A DNA stretch of 64,000 nt from Chloroflexota bacterium. GTDB lineage: Bacteria > Chloroflexota > Dehalococcoidia > Lucifugimonadales > Lucifugimonadaceae. Shown here piece by piece: positions 7,518 through 15,813 of this stretch. Numbering within the stretch: position 1 is the stretch's first letter; every line of letters begins with the position of its first letter. Below the pieces are notes generated by a model. That model was given only the letters and a program-made list of their open reading frames with translations, was not told the DNA's origin and did not search any database. Made by a program: the position numbers and the translations under genes. The stretch lies in assembly GCA_029262735.1 (NCBI GenBank), contig JAJCYY010000017.1, forward strand, positions 1-64,000, written 5' to 3'.

Positions 7518-8969
7518 TCATCTTTGCCAGCGCAGGTACGGCTTGCGGGCCGCGGCTGCTTCATCCAGCCTGGTTACAGGCAGAGTGTGCGGGGCCGTGC
7601 GGACCGTTTCCGGGTCTGAACTTATCTCATCGTCAATCTGGCGCATCACCTCGATAAACCGGTCGAGCGTCTCTTTCGACTCGCTCTCCGTCGGCTCAAC
7701 CATGAGAGCTTCCTCAACGATCAGCGGGAAGTACATCGTCGGTGCGTGAATCCCGTGGTCGAGCAAGCGCTTGGCGATATCCAGACCCTTCACACCACGC
7801 TTTTTCTGCTGACCGGCACTCAGCACGGTCTCATGCATGCAGTAGCGGTCGGCAGCGAGATCGAAGCGATCCTTCAGCTGCGCCTGTATGTAGTTGGCAT
7901 TGATGATGGCGTTCTCGGCGACAGCTTTCAGGCCGTCTCGCCCCATTGCGCGGATATATGTATATGCCCGCACCAGGATTCCGAAGGAGCCGTGGAAGGC
8001 ATTGATCTTGCCGATGCTGCTTTCAGGTTCGGCCAGTATGTATGTATCGCCGTTTTTCTCCGCAACCGGCTCGGGAAGGAATTTTGCAAGCTCCTCAGTG
8101 ACCATCACTGGCCCGGACCCAGGACCGCCGCCACCGTGCGGAGTAGAAAAAGTCTTGTGGAGGTTTGAGTGGCAGATGTCGAAGCCGAGATCTCCGAGCT
8201 TCACCAGACCGAGGAGAGCGTTGAGATTTGCTCCGTCTGCATAGACCAAACCACCGGCATCGTGAATGATTTGAGTGATCTCGAGTATGCTCGGCTCAAA
8301 CAGGCCGAGTGTGCTCGGCAGAGTCAGCATGAATACTGCTGTCCGCTCGTCGGCAACTGACCGAAGCGCCTCAACGTCTACGTTACCGTCTGCGTCTGAT
8401 GGAACCGTAACTACTTCCAGTCCGGCCATCGCCGCGGAAGCAGGATTGGTCCCGTGAGCACTGTCGGGGATTAGCGCAACCGTGCGTGCGGTGTCGTTGT
8501 TGCTCGCATGGAAGGCTCGAGCTATCAGCAGGCCTGCGTACTCGCCCTGTGCACCGGCCAGAGGGGCCAGACTGACGCCGGGAAGCCCCGTCAGGTCTCC
8601 CAGCGCCTGCTGAAGCTCATACATGAGCTGCACTGCGCCCTGGACCTGCTCTGCGGGTTGGTTGGGATGGATGGCGGCGAAACCCGGCAGCGATGCCACT
8701 GCATCGTTGAGCTTCGGGTTGTACTTCATGGTGCAGGAGCCGAGCGGATAGAAGTTCGTGTCGATCGAAAAATTTAACTGGCTGAGCAGTGAGAAGTAGC
8801 GGATGACCTCAAGCTGTGAGACTTCAGGCAGCGGAAGTTCGTCCCTGAGCATGTCAGCATCTGGCAGAGGCTGTTCGGGCACATCAGACGGCGGCATGTT
8901 GATAGCGCTGCGGCCAGAGACTGAACGGTCCATGAGCAGGCGTCGATCAAGTTCATTCAATTTCATCAT
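7518..8969 (-). CDS. gcvPB: Glycine dehydrogenase (decarboxylating) subunit 2
   Basis: A 483-residue C-terminal-type half of the P protein of the glycine cleavage system. The PLP lysine is Lys272 in SNLHKTFSTPHGGGGPG, the hallmark of this subunit. Together with GcvPA it decarboxylates glycine and transfers the aminomethyl group to lipoyl-GcvH. Its ATG overlaps the gcvPA stop by 4 bases, so the two are translationally coupled. It is the last gene of the minus-strand order gcvT-gcvH-gcvPA-gcvPB. The length matches the two-subunit form found in Chloroflexota, Firmicutes and archaea. Confidence 0.95.
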   Translation of the reverse strand: MMKLNELDRRLLMDRSVSGRSAINMPPSDVPEQPLPDADMLRDELPLPEVSQLEVIRYFSLLSQLNFSIDTNFYPLGSCTMKYNPKLNDAVASLPGFAAIHPNQPAEQVQGAVQLMYELQQALGDLTGLPGVSLAPLAGAQGEYAGLLIARAFHASNNDTARTVALIPDSAHGTNPASAAMAGLEVVTVPSDADGNVDVEALRSVADERTAVFMLTLPSTLGLFEPSILEITQIIHDAGGLVYADGANLNALLGLVKLGDLGFDICHSNLHKTFSTPHGGGGPGSGPVMVTEELAKFLPEPVAEKNGDTYILAEPESSIGKINAFHGSFGILVRAYTYIRAMGRDGLKAVAENAIINANYIQAQLKDRFDLAADRYCMHETVLSAGQQKKRGVKGLDIAKRLLDHGIHAPTMYFPLIVEEALMVEPTESESKETLDRFIEVMRQIDDEISSDPETVRTAPHTLPVTRLDEAAAARKPYLRWQR

Positions 8970-10327
8970 GCCGTACCTCCGATCTCCCGGAGAGCGGCTA
9001 TCAACTGGTCAATCTCATCCCGCGTGTTCATCTCGGTTACGCAGAGAAGCATCGTGTTCGGAATGCGCTCGCTGACATCGTGGCCGCCGATGATCTTTCG
9101 CTCTAGCAGGTCGGTGTTGACTTCTGAGACGGGACGCGGGCATGTGACCGCGAACTCGTGGAAGAAGGTTCCATCGGCTGGCAGCGTGTAGCCGGGGATC
9201 TTCGCGATCTCCGACGCGGCGTAGTGCGCCTTCTGGTAGCAGAGGTTTGCGACATCACGAAGTCCCTGCTTGCCGAGAGTCGCAACGTAGACGGCGACCA
9301 TGAGACCGATCAGCTGGGTGCTTGTGCAGATGTTCGAAGTGGCACGTTCTCGCCGGATGTGCTGCTCTCGGGTCTGCAGCGTCAACGCGTAGCCGGTGCG
9401 GCCTTTCGTATCGGTGGTTCGGCCGATGATCCGTCCTGGCAGCTGCCTGATGTGCTCCTGACGGCACGCGAACAACCCGACGTATGCGCCTCCGAAGGAG
9501 AGCGGCACGCCAAGTGGCTGGCCCTCGGCAGTGACTATGTCGACGCTGTACTTGCCCGGCGGTCGGAAAAGACCGTGCGCTATCGGGTTTACGTGGGCGA
9601 CGGATAGGGCGCCGACAGCGTGTGCACGGTCTGTGAGTGCCCCAACGTCTTCCATAGTCCCGAACAGATTTGGGCTCTGGAAGGCGATACAGGCGACCTC
9701 ATCGGTGATGTCGGCATCTTGCGTGATTGAGATGATCTCGATCTGCTGGTAAAGACTGTAGGCACGGAGAACTTCGACAAGCCTGGAATCTGCAGTGTCA
9801 AGAACGGCCACTTTGTTGCGGCGAGTTAACCGGCATGCCATCAATGCAGCCTCGGCAAACGCGGTCGGTCCGTCGTACATACCCGCATTCGCCACCTCCA
9901 TATCGAACAGCTGGCAGATTGCGGACTGGAACTCGAAACCTGTCTGGAGCGTGCCCTGCGCCGCTTCGGGCTGATACGGCGTATAGGCGGTAACGAACTC
10001 GCCGCGCTGCAACACCGCATTGACGGTTGATGGGATGAAGTGCCGGTAAGCCCCGGCGCCGAGAAAGCAGGTGTACTCGCCCGGGGTCACGTTACGTGCA
10101 GCCATCGCCGATATCTCGGCGGAGAGCGATAGCTCGGGTGCGCTTTCGGTGATGCTCAGCGCTGGAAACCGCAGCTGCTCCGGGATGTCATGGATCAGCT
10201 CTTCAAATGAGTCGACGCCGATAGCAGCCAGCATTGCCGTGCGGTCGGCATCGGTCGCCGGAACATACGGGTGCGGGCTACCGGCATTTCTGCTCACCTC
10301 TGCCGAACGATCAACGGTGTGGACCAT
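8966..10327 (-). CDS. gcvPA: Glycine dehydrogenase (decarboxylating) subunit 1
   Basis: A 453-residue N-terminal-type half of the P protein. It contains the family segments YTPYQPEAAQGTLQ and MYDGPTAFAEA, and the PGRIIGRTTDTKGR region. It forms a complex with GcvPB; PLP is held by the partner subunit. It lies 11 bases downstream of gcvH and overlaps gcvPB by 4 bases. The N-terminus is about 10-15 residues longer than many homologues (HTVDRSAEVSRNAGS), but the annotated ATG follows a GGAGGAT ribosome binding site. Confidence 0.95.
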   Translation of the reverse strand: MVHTVDRSAEVSRNAGSPHPYVPATDADRTAMLAAIGVDSFEELIHDIPEQLRFPALSITESAPELSLSAEISAMAARNVTPGEYTCFLGAGAYRHFIPSTVNAVLQRGEFVTAYTPYQPEAAQGTLQTGFEFQSAICQLFDMEVANAGMYDGPTAFAEAALMACRLTRRNKVAVLDTADSRLVEVLRAYSLYQQIEIISITQDADITDEVACIAFQSPNLFGTMEDVGALTDRAHAVGALSVAHVNPIAHGLFRPPGKYSVDIVTAEGQPLGVPLSFGGAYVGLFACRQEHIRQLPGRIIGRTTDTKGRTGYALTLQTREQHIRRERATSNICTSTQLIGLMVAVYVATLGKQGLRDVANLCYQKAHYAASEIAKIPGYTLPADGTFFHEFAVTCPRPVSEVNTDLLERKIIGGHDVSERIPNTMLLCVTEMNTRDEIDQLIAALREIGGTA

Positions 10328-10338
10328 TCCATCCTCCG

Positions 10339-10716
10339 CTATTCAGCGATGTGTGCTTCATATCCCGCGGCGTCCATGAGTGCGTCAAGCTGGGCGAGGT
10401 CGGAGATCTCGATCTTGAGCAGCCAGCCCTCGCCGTAAGTGTCCTCGTTGACCTTCTCGGGACTGTCCTTGATCGTGTCGTTCACCTCGACGACCTTGCC
10501 ACCGATCGGTGAAAAGAGGTCGCTCACGGTCTTCACCGACTCGATTTCGCCAAACTTTCCGAACTGTTCGATGTCACTGCCCGAAGCCGGAAGGTCGACG
10601 TACACGACATCGCCGAGCTGTTCCGCAGCGAACTGGGTGATGCCGACAACTGCTGTGTTGCCGTCCACTCGCGCCCATTCGTGTTCCTTTGAATACTTGA
10701 GGTCTTCTGGATTCAT
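10339..10716 (-). CDS. gcvH: Glycine cleavage system H protein
   Basis: A 125-residue lipoyl carrier. The lipoylated lysine is Lys62 in EIESVKTVSDL, with the family pattern GDVVYVDLPASG before it and SPIGGKVVEVN after it. It shuttles the aminomethyl group from GcvPA/GcvPB to GcvT, and dihydrolipoamide dehydrogenase (not in this window) reoxidises it. It sits 59 bases after gcvT and 11 bases before gcvPA in the same operon. Length and motif are standard. Confidence 0.96.
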   Translation of the reverse strand: MNPEDLKYSKEHEWARVDGNTAVVGITQFAAEQLGDVVYVDLPASGSDIEQFGKFGEIESVKTVSDLFSPIGGKVVEVNDTIKDSPEKVNEDTYGEGWLLKIEISDLAQLDALMDAAGYEAHIAE

Positions 10717-10775
10717 TGCTTAATCCTGCCGCCGGTCTGCGCCGGCCATTTACTCTTTTATGCCTGTTCCGGGTT

Positions 10776-11870
10776 TCAGGACCGCTTGTAAAAAGGCAGT
10801 TCCGTGATTTGCGCCGGAACGCGCCGGCCACGGACATCTATCTCTACCTGCGCCCCCGGCTCGGCAAGCCTCCGTGTGACGTAGCCCATGCCGATATCAG
10901 CCTCAACCGTTGACGAGTGCGTGCCGGACGTCACCTTGCCGACGTTCTCGTCTCCATCGTATATAGCCATGCCGTGCCTGGGGATGGCGCGTCCCGTCAT
11001 CTTGAAGCCGGCGATCACCTTTTCCGTTCCGGTCGAGGCGATTTCTCGAAGCGCATCACCCGCGATGTAGCCCGGCTTGTCAAGGTTGACCGTCCACTCC
11101 AGTCCCGCCTCGAACGGATTGTTCTCCACGGTCATGTCGCTGCCGTGAAGCATCAGACCCGCCTCAAGCCTCAGCAGATCCCGGGCGCCTAAACCGCATT
11201 CGGCGGAGCCTGCTGCTTTCAACGATTCCCAGACCTCCACGAGTCGGTTTGCCGGTGGCATAAGCTCGAAACCGTCCTCACCGGTGTAGCCGGTTCGGGC
11301 CGCAAGACACGATATTCCCGCCACCGTGACCTCACCGATGCGAAACCTGCGGACTTTTGAGGTCTCGCCATCGGAAAGACTGTCCAGTATTTCGATCGCC
11401 TGCGGACCCTGGACCGCGATCATCCCCGTATTCGCGGTAGTTATCTCGACGTCCACACCGCCGTAGGCTTCAGCCTTCGGCAAGATCCAATCCATGTCGG
11501 CTTCTGCATTGCCTGCGTTCACAACCAGCAGGCATTTCTCATCGCTGAGCCTGTACACGATCGCATCGTCTATGATGCCGCCCAGATCGTTGCAGATCAT
11601 GTGGTACTTTGACCTGCCGGGTCGCAGGGCTGCCACGTGTGCGCTCAGGACGGTGTCCAGGAAGGGGACTGCGCCCTCCCCCGAGAACTCGACTCGTCCC
11701 ATGTGGGAGACATCGAAAATCCCGCAGCTTTCACGTACAGAGCGTGCCTCTGCAACGATTCCCGCGGGATACTGGACCGGCATGCTCCATCCACCGAATG
11801 GAACCATACGGGCGCGAGATGCGACATGCACGTCGAAGAGCGGTGTTTTCTCGAGGTCTGGTTCTGCCAA
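10776..11870 (-). CDS. gcvT: Aminomethyltransferase (glycine cleavage T protein)
   Basis: A 364-residue T protein that transfers the methylene group to tetrahydrofolate and releases ammonia. Typical segments are present: MVPFGGWSMPVQYPAGI near the N-terminus, IFDVSHMGR (residues about 52-60), and ARTGYTGEDGFEL in the folate-binding part. It is the first gene of the glycine cleavage operon; its start faces a divergent RidA-type gene about 170 bases away. I looked for a glycine riboswitch in that spacer and could not recognise one. Confidence 0.95.
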   Translation of the reverse strand: MAEPDLEKTPLFDVHVASRARMVPFGGWSMPVQYPAGIVAEARSVRESCGIFDVSHMGRVEFSGEGAVPFLDTVLSAHVAALRPGRSKYHMICNDLGGIIDDAIVYRLSDEKCLLVVNAGNAEADMDWILPKAEAYGGVDVEITTANTGMIAVQGPQAIEILDSLSDGETSKVRRFRIGEVTVAGISCLAARTGYTGEDGFELMPPANRLVEVWESLKAAGSAECGLGARDLLRLEAGLMLHGSDMTVENNPFEAGLEWTVNLDKPGYIAGDALREIASTGTEKVIAGFKMTGRAIPRHGMAIYDGDENVGKVTSGTHSSTVEADIGMGYVTRRLAEPGAQVEIDVRGRRVPAQITELPFYKRS

Positions 11871-12042
11871 GGTTTAGCCTGTTTGACGGGTCTACGGCGC
11901 AGATCAATTTAATCGTAGCAGTTGACCGGATGAATCAGGCTGATGGAGACGGACTCTTTTTGATTGCAGAACCGAGACTTGTCTCTGATGATTCGTGGTG
12001 TTATTTCAGAATCGCGGGATTTACTGTGTGAGGAACGAACTG

Positions 12043-13158
12043 ATGTCTAAGCGAACGGTTGTACAGGGCGAGGGGCAGTCTGACGGCCCGCCCGAGCTTG
12101 TGATAGTCGGCGACCGGGTGGTCTCGTCAGGGCTGGTTTCAGATCGGCCCGGTGGGTTGGAATCAGAGACTCACAGAATCTTTCAGCTAACACTGTCGAT
12201 GCTGCGAGACGCTGGCATCACCCCGGGAGACGTTGTACGAACGCGGGCATGGTATGTGGAAGATGAGGCAGGCGCCGGCGAGACTGAGATCAGGGACACT
12301 CATGGTGTGGTGTTCGATCATCCGGGACCTGCGTTCAGCGCCGTTAAGGTCTCGTCCCTGCCCAACAACGCCGCCGTTGCGATTGAGCTTGAGGCGATCA
12401 AAGGCGGTGCGGATCGGATTAAGCGATTCGATTCCGATGAGATGAGCAGTACATCGGTGGCTGTCATGTGCGATGGCGAACTCTGGGTGAGCGGAACGAC
12501 GGGCTTCGGGAGTGATGTCGCCGAGCAGATAGGCAGTATCACCGGCGCGATTGGCCAGTCGCTGAGTGAGTTCGGGATGAGTCCTGCCGATGTGGTTTCG
12601 ACCCGGCATTTCCTGCTGCCGGACGCACAGTTCAAGACGCCTCCCGACCAGTGGGCCGCTTTCATGAGCCAGGCAATTCCAACCTCCGCCGGTGTCGCTG
12701 TAGAAGGAGTCGGCGAGGGCAGTTTGTTCATGCTTGAGTGCGAGGCGGTGCAGGACGCGGCTAAAGGGCGCAAGAACCTGCGTTCTGGACGCAGTTACGA
12801 GGTCGACCACAACTACTGTCGGTCGGTGAGAGTGAACGGAAGAGATGTGACGTACGTTGCCGGTTCGACGTCCACGGTGGTTGGCGAGACTGTGCGGAGC
12901 GAGTTCGACGTTGCAGGGCAGGTGGTGGACACGCTAGAGACTATTCGCTCGTCAATCGAAGGACAGGAAATGGAGTGGGCGGACCTGGTGAAGGTGAGGA
13001 CATATGTGGTCGGCGGTCCGGAAAAGCTAGCGGAGGCGGCTGCGGCGCTGGATGAACAGCTTGGAGATATGGATGTGGCAGTGACGTTGGTTGGTGTACC
13101 GACTCTGGCAAGACCTGAGGTAGTTGTGGAGATTGAGGCGACTGCGATTGCGGACTGA
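12043..13158 (+). CDS. Protein with three tandem RidA (YjgF/YER057c/UK114) domains
   Basis: A 371-residue protein that divides into three RidA-like domains (about residues 1-118, 122-235 and 255-371). Each shows the family helix-strand pattern around D/ADVV-x-TR or DLVKVRT, and ends with a strand like IELEA, LECEA or VEIEA. Canonical RidA is a homotrimer of about 130-residue chains that hydrolyses reactive enamines/imines; here one chain could fold as a pseudo-trimer. Only the third domain keeps an Arg just before the last strand (LARPEVVVEIEA), resembling the catalytic RidA arginine. I chose the ATG at 12043, with GAGGAA upstream, over a GTG 48 bases earlier. The gene is divergent from gcvT and converges on the methyltransferase gene. 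Confidence 0.8.
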   Translation: MSKRTVVQGEGQSDGPPELVIVGDRVVSSGLVSDRPGGLESETHRIFQLTLSMLRDAGITPGDVVRTRAWYVEDEAGAGETEIRDTHGVVFDHPGPAFSAVKVSSLPNNAAVAIELEAIKGGADRIKRFDSDEMSSTSVAVMCDGELWVSGTTGFGSDVAEQIGSITGAIGQSLSEFGMSPADVVSTRHFLLPDAQFKTPPDQWAAFMSQAIPTSAGVAVEGVGEGSLFMLECEAVQDAAKGRKNLRSGRSYEVDHNYCRSVRVNGRDVTYVAGSTSTVVGETVRSEFDVAGQVVDTLETIRSSIEGQEMEWADLVKVRTYVVGGPEKLAEAAAALDEQLGDMDVAVTLVGVPTLARPEVVVEIEATAIAD

Positions 13159-13166
13159 GTGCAGCG

Positions 13167-14387
13167 CTAAGGCCGGTCTGAGGACAGTTCGTCCAGCGTC
13201 TGAACCTCGAAGTGGGCGCTACCGGAAAGCTGCGACCCTCTGAGGGCGATGTGGCGTCGTGGGCTCAGCAGCGGTGGTTGGGAGAATTGGCGAGCAGCCG
13301 TTTGTGTGTGCTGGCCGAATCCGGTGAGACGAGATTCTGGGACATTGCGGCTGTATGCGGCGACCCGGAACCCACCCATTCCCTCGGGATCGACCAGTGA
13401 CCGCGCTCCAAGCTCGTTTGCTCTTTTTGCTGGTCGAGGCGACGGGGCGGCGCGGAGTTGGTCAAGCGCTGACTCGATGCCCAGTTGTACCAGGAACTCG
13501 GCCTGTGTCGTGAATCCACAGATTCTGAATCCTGCAATATCCATTGCCTCTTCGACAGCGGTGAAATCGACATGAGCCGTGATGTCCTGATCGCCTGTGT
13601 GCTTGAGTGGATCCTGGCCAAGCGTGTGCTGATAGTAGGTGCGTAGCGAGCCGGATGTGCGGTCTGACCGGTAGAGCACCGGACGCTCGAAGCCGTAGTC
13701 GATGGTCAGAGCCCAGCCACGATCCAGCGTTCCCGCCTGACGGGATGCCCAGGTGTCGAGACCTGCGTTCATTTCACCCCGGTAGCCGTCCGGCAGGTAG
13801 GCGAGGTACGGCCTCAGACGTTCCTCAATGATAGGAGTCGATGGTGGCTGCAGAATCTCGACAAGTTTCTCACCGTCATGCGAGATGAATATCTCGTGCA
13901 GTTCGCCGTTACTCACCTCGAAGCGATGAACCGGCATTGCGTCGAGTAGTTCGTTGGATAAGAGACAGCCTGTGATGCCGGTTGGCGATTCTGTGATTAG
14001 TGAGACCGGATAGTGCTGCTGGGCGGGTGGCGCGATATCGAGTGCAACGTATCGCAGGGCGGTTGCGAACTGTTTGTCGATGACGGCGACGTACTCGGTG
14101 ATGTCTGCCGCCAGCCCTCCGTGACCGGCGCCTTCTTCGATGACCGTGAACGGTTCAGGCGAACCGAGAAGCTGCCACATCTCGTGCAACTGAACGGCTA
14201 TTAGCGCGCCGAACAGCGGATGTGCCGAAGGGGAGGTGAAGTAGTCGCCGTCTGCGCTGATCGGAGAACCGGAGGTGTAGTAACCACCAGGTCCGTACAG
14301 CGCCACCTCCATGAACTCGGCGAAGGTGATTGGCCCGTGCTCGGTGATGGCGTGGCGGATTGAGTCAGACGCAGATCCACCGGTCAT
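13167..14387 (-). CDS. SAM-dependent methyltransferase, MidA/NDUFAF7 family
   Basis: A protein of about 406 residues with the DUF185/MidA signature. It has an N-terminal FAEFMEVALYGPGGYYTSG segment, YFTSPSAHPLFGALIAVQLHEMW, and a SAM-binding loop VIEEGAGHGGLAADI. The human relative NDUFAF7 methylates an arginine of complex I subunit NDUFS2; bacterial members are thought to be protein arginine methyltransferases. The frame is open further upstream to 14486, but that would overlap the citrate synthase end. The ATG at 14387 has an AGAAGAAG ribosome binding site and leaves a clean start before the GPITFAEFM core. The same-strand order citrate synthase then methyltransferase suggests co-transcription. 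Confidence 0.82.
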   Translation of the reverse strand: MTGGSASDSIRHAITEHGPITFAEFMEVALYGPGGYYTSGSPISADGDYFTSPSAHPLFGALIAVQLHEMWQLLGSPEPFTVIEEGAGHGGLAADITEYVAVIDKQFATALRYVALDIAPPAQQHYPVSLITESPTGITGCLLSNELLDAMPVHRFEVSNGELHEIFISHDGEKLVEILQPPSTPIIEERLRPYLAYLPDGYRGEMNAGLDTWASRQAGTLDRGWALTIDYGFERPVLYRSDRTSGSLRTYYQHTLGQDPLKHTGDQDITAHVDFTAVEEAMDIAGFRICGFTTQAEFLVQLGIESALDQLRAAPSPRPAKRANELGARSLVDPEGMGGFRVAAYSRNVPESRLTGFGQHTQTAARQFSQPPLLSPRRHIALRGSQLSGSAHFEVQTLDELSSDRP

Positions 14388-14448
14388 TGCTTCTTCTTGT
14401 CGCATGGCGAAGCGCGATATACCGAACGACGCCCGAACGGCTCTATCG

Positions 14449-15591
14449 CTAACCCCGCTCGGCGATCGGCACGTACGGCCGGTCATGCTCGCCAGTGTAG
14501 GAGAGTAGCGGGCGAATCAGGATGTTGTGCTCGAACTGCTCGACCACCTGCACCGTCCATCCGGGAACGCGGCCAACGGCAAAGATGGGTACGAACAGGT
14601 CCTGCGGAACGCCGTTCAGGTAGTACACCACGCCAGCGAAGAAGTCGACATTTACATGAATGCCGCGGCGGGCGTACGGCTTCATCGCAGCGATGACGGC
14701 CTCGAGAATTGCATACCACTTCGGTTCGCCCTTCTCCTCAGACAGCTTTCGCACACCTTCACGCAGGTGTCTTGCCCTGGGGTCCTCTGCCTTGTAGACA
14801 CGATGCCCGAAGCCCATGACGCGTTGCCGTGTTGCCAGCAGGTCTTTCACATACTGGGCGGCGTTCTCTGGTTCACCTATCTCCTGGGCCATCTGCATCA
14901 CGTTTTCGGCCGCACCGCCATGAGATGGTCCAGAGAGGGCCGCAATACCGGCTGCCACAGCGCCATGCAGATCAGCGCTAGTGCTCGCAACGACTCTTGC
15001 TGTGAACGCAGATGCATTAGAGCCGTGATCAGCATGAATGACGAAGTCGCGGTCCATGAGTTCTGCTGTGTCCGCAGTTGGCTCTTCGCCTTCCAGCATG
15101 TACAGGAAGTTTGCGGCGTGACTGAGTTTGTCGCTCGGCTTAATCGGGTCTTTACCGTTTCGAATCCTGTGGTGGGCCATCACGATGGTGGCGAACTGCG
15201 AGGTGAGCCTGATGCCTTTGCGGAAGGTGGCCTCAGCGGAGTTGTCGTTCCTGTCCTCGTCGAACGATGCGAGCGCGGAAACAGCCGTACGCAGCACGTC
15301 CATCGGGTGCGAGTCCTTGACAATCTCGATCACGTCCAGCACCTGCTGGGGGAGTTCCCGCGCTGCCTTTAGCTGGGCGTCGAACTCGTCAAGTTGTGCC
15401 TGGGTAGGCAGTTCGCCGTAGAGCAGGAGGTAAGACGTCTCTTCGAAGGTGGACTGGGCAGCCAGATCGTGGATGCTGATTCCGCGGTACTCAAGAATTC
15501 CTTTTTTACCGTCGATGAAGGTGGTCGCTGTTCGGTCGAAGTAGACGCCCTGGAGGCCTCTGTACAGTTTGATTTCGTCTTTAGTGGTCAT
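14449..15591 (-). CDS. gltA: Citrate synthase
   Basis: A 380-residue type I/archaeal-like short citrate synthase. Catalytic histidines appear in ALSGPSHGGAAE and GFGHRVYK, and the catalytic Asp in VDFFAG near the C-terminus. The N-terminal GLQGVYFDRTATTFIDGKKG and YRG segments are typical. It condenses oxaloacetate and acetyl-CoA in the TCA cycle; 2-methylcitrate synthase is closely similar and cannot be excluded, but no prp genes are near. The 220-base gap to thrS upstream shows no obvious signal. Confidence 0.92.
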   Translation of the reverse strand: MTTKDEIKLYRGLQGVYFDRTATTFIDGKKGILEYRGISIHDLAAQSTFEETSYLLLYGELPTQAQLDEFDAQLKAARELPQQVLDVIEIVKDSHPMDVLRTAVSALASFDEDRNDNSAEATFRKGIRLTSQFATIVMAHHRIRNGKDPIKPSDKLSHAANFLYMLEGEEPTADTAELMDRDFVIHADHGSNASAFTARVVASTSADLHGAVAAGIAALSGPSHGGAAENVMQMAQEIGEPENAAQYVKDLLATRQRVMGFGHRVYKAEDPRARHLREGVRKLSEEKGEPKWYAILEAVIAAMKPYARRGIHVNVDFFAGVVYYLNGVPQDLFVPIFAVGRVPGWTVQVVEQFEHNILIRPLLSYTGEHDRPYVPIAERG

Positions 15592-15813
15592 CTAACCCCT
15601 GCGGTCTCTTCGGTGGCAGTTTTAGATCCGGCAAAGGTGAACGAAGACAATGCTCGCCGTTGCCAGCGTGGAAATCTGTGCTGCAATCGATCCGGCTTGC
15701 TCGATGAGCGCAAGTTGGAGTTGCAGAGTCAAGTGAGGCTAGCATCGCGCATATCCAGCGTCAAATTGCGACTCAACGTGACGCGTATGTGGAAAATATG
15801 GCCTTTGGTGGGC

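Noticed and set aside
11871..12042. Possible glycine riboswitch ahead of gcvT
   Set aside because: I checked both strands of the spacer for the conserved glycine aptamer segments and did not recognise them.
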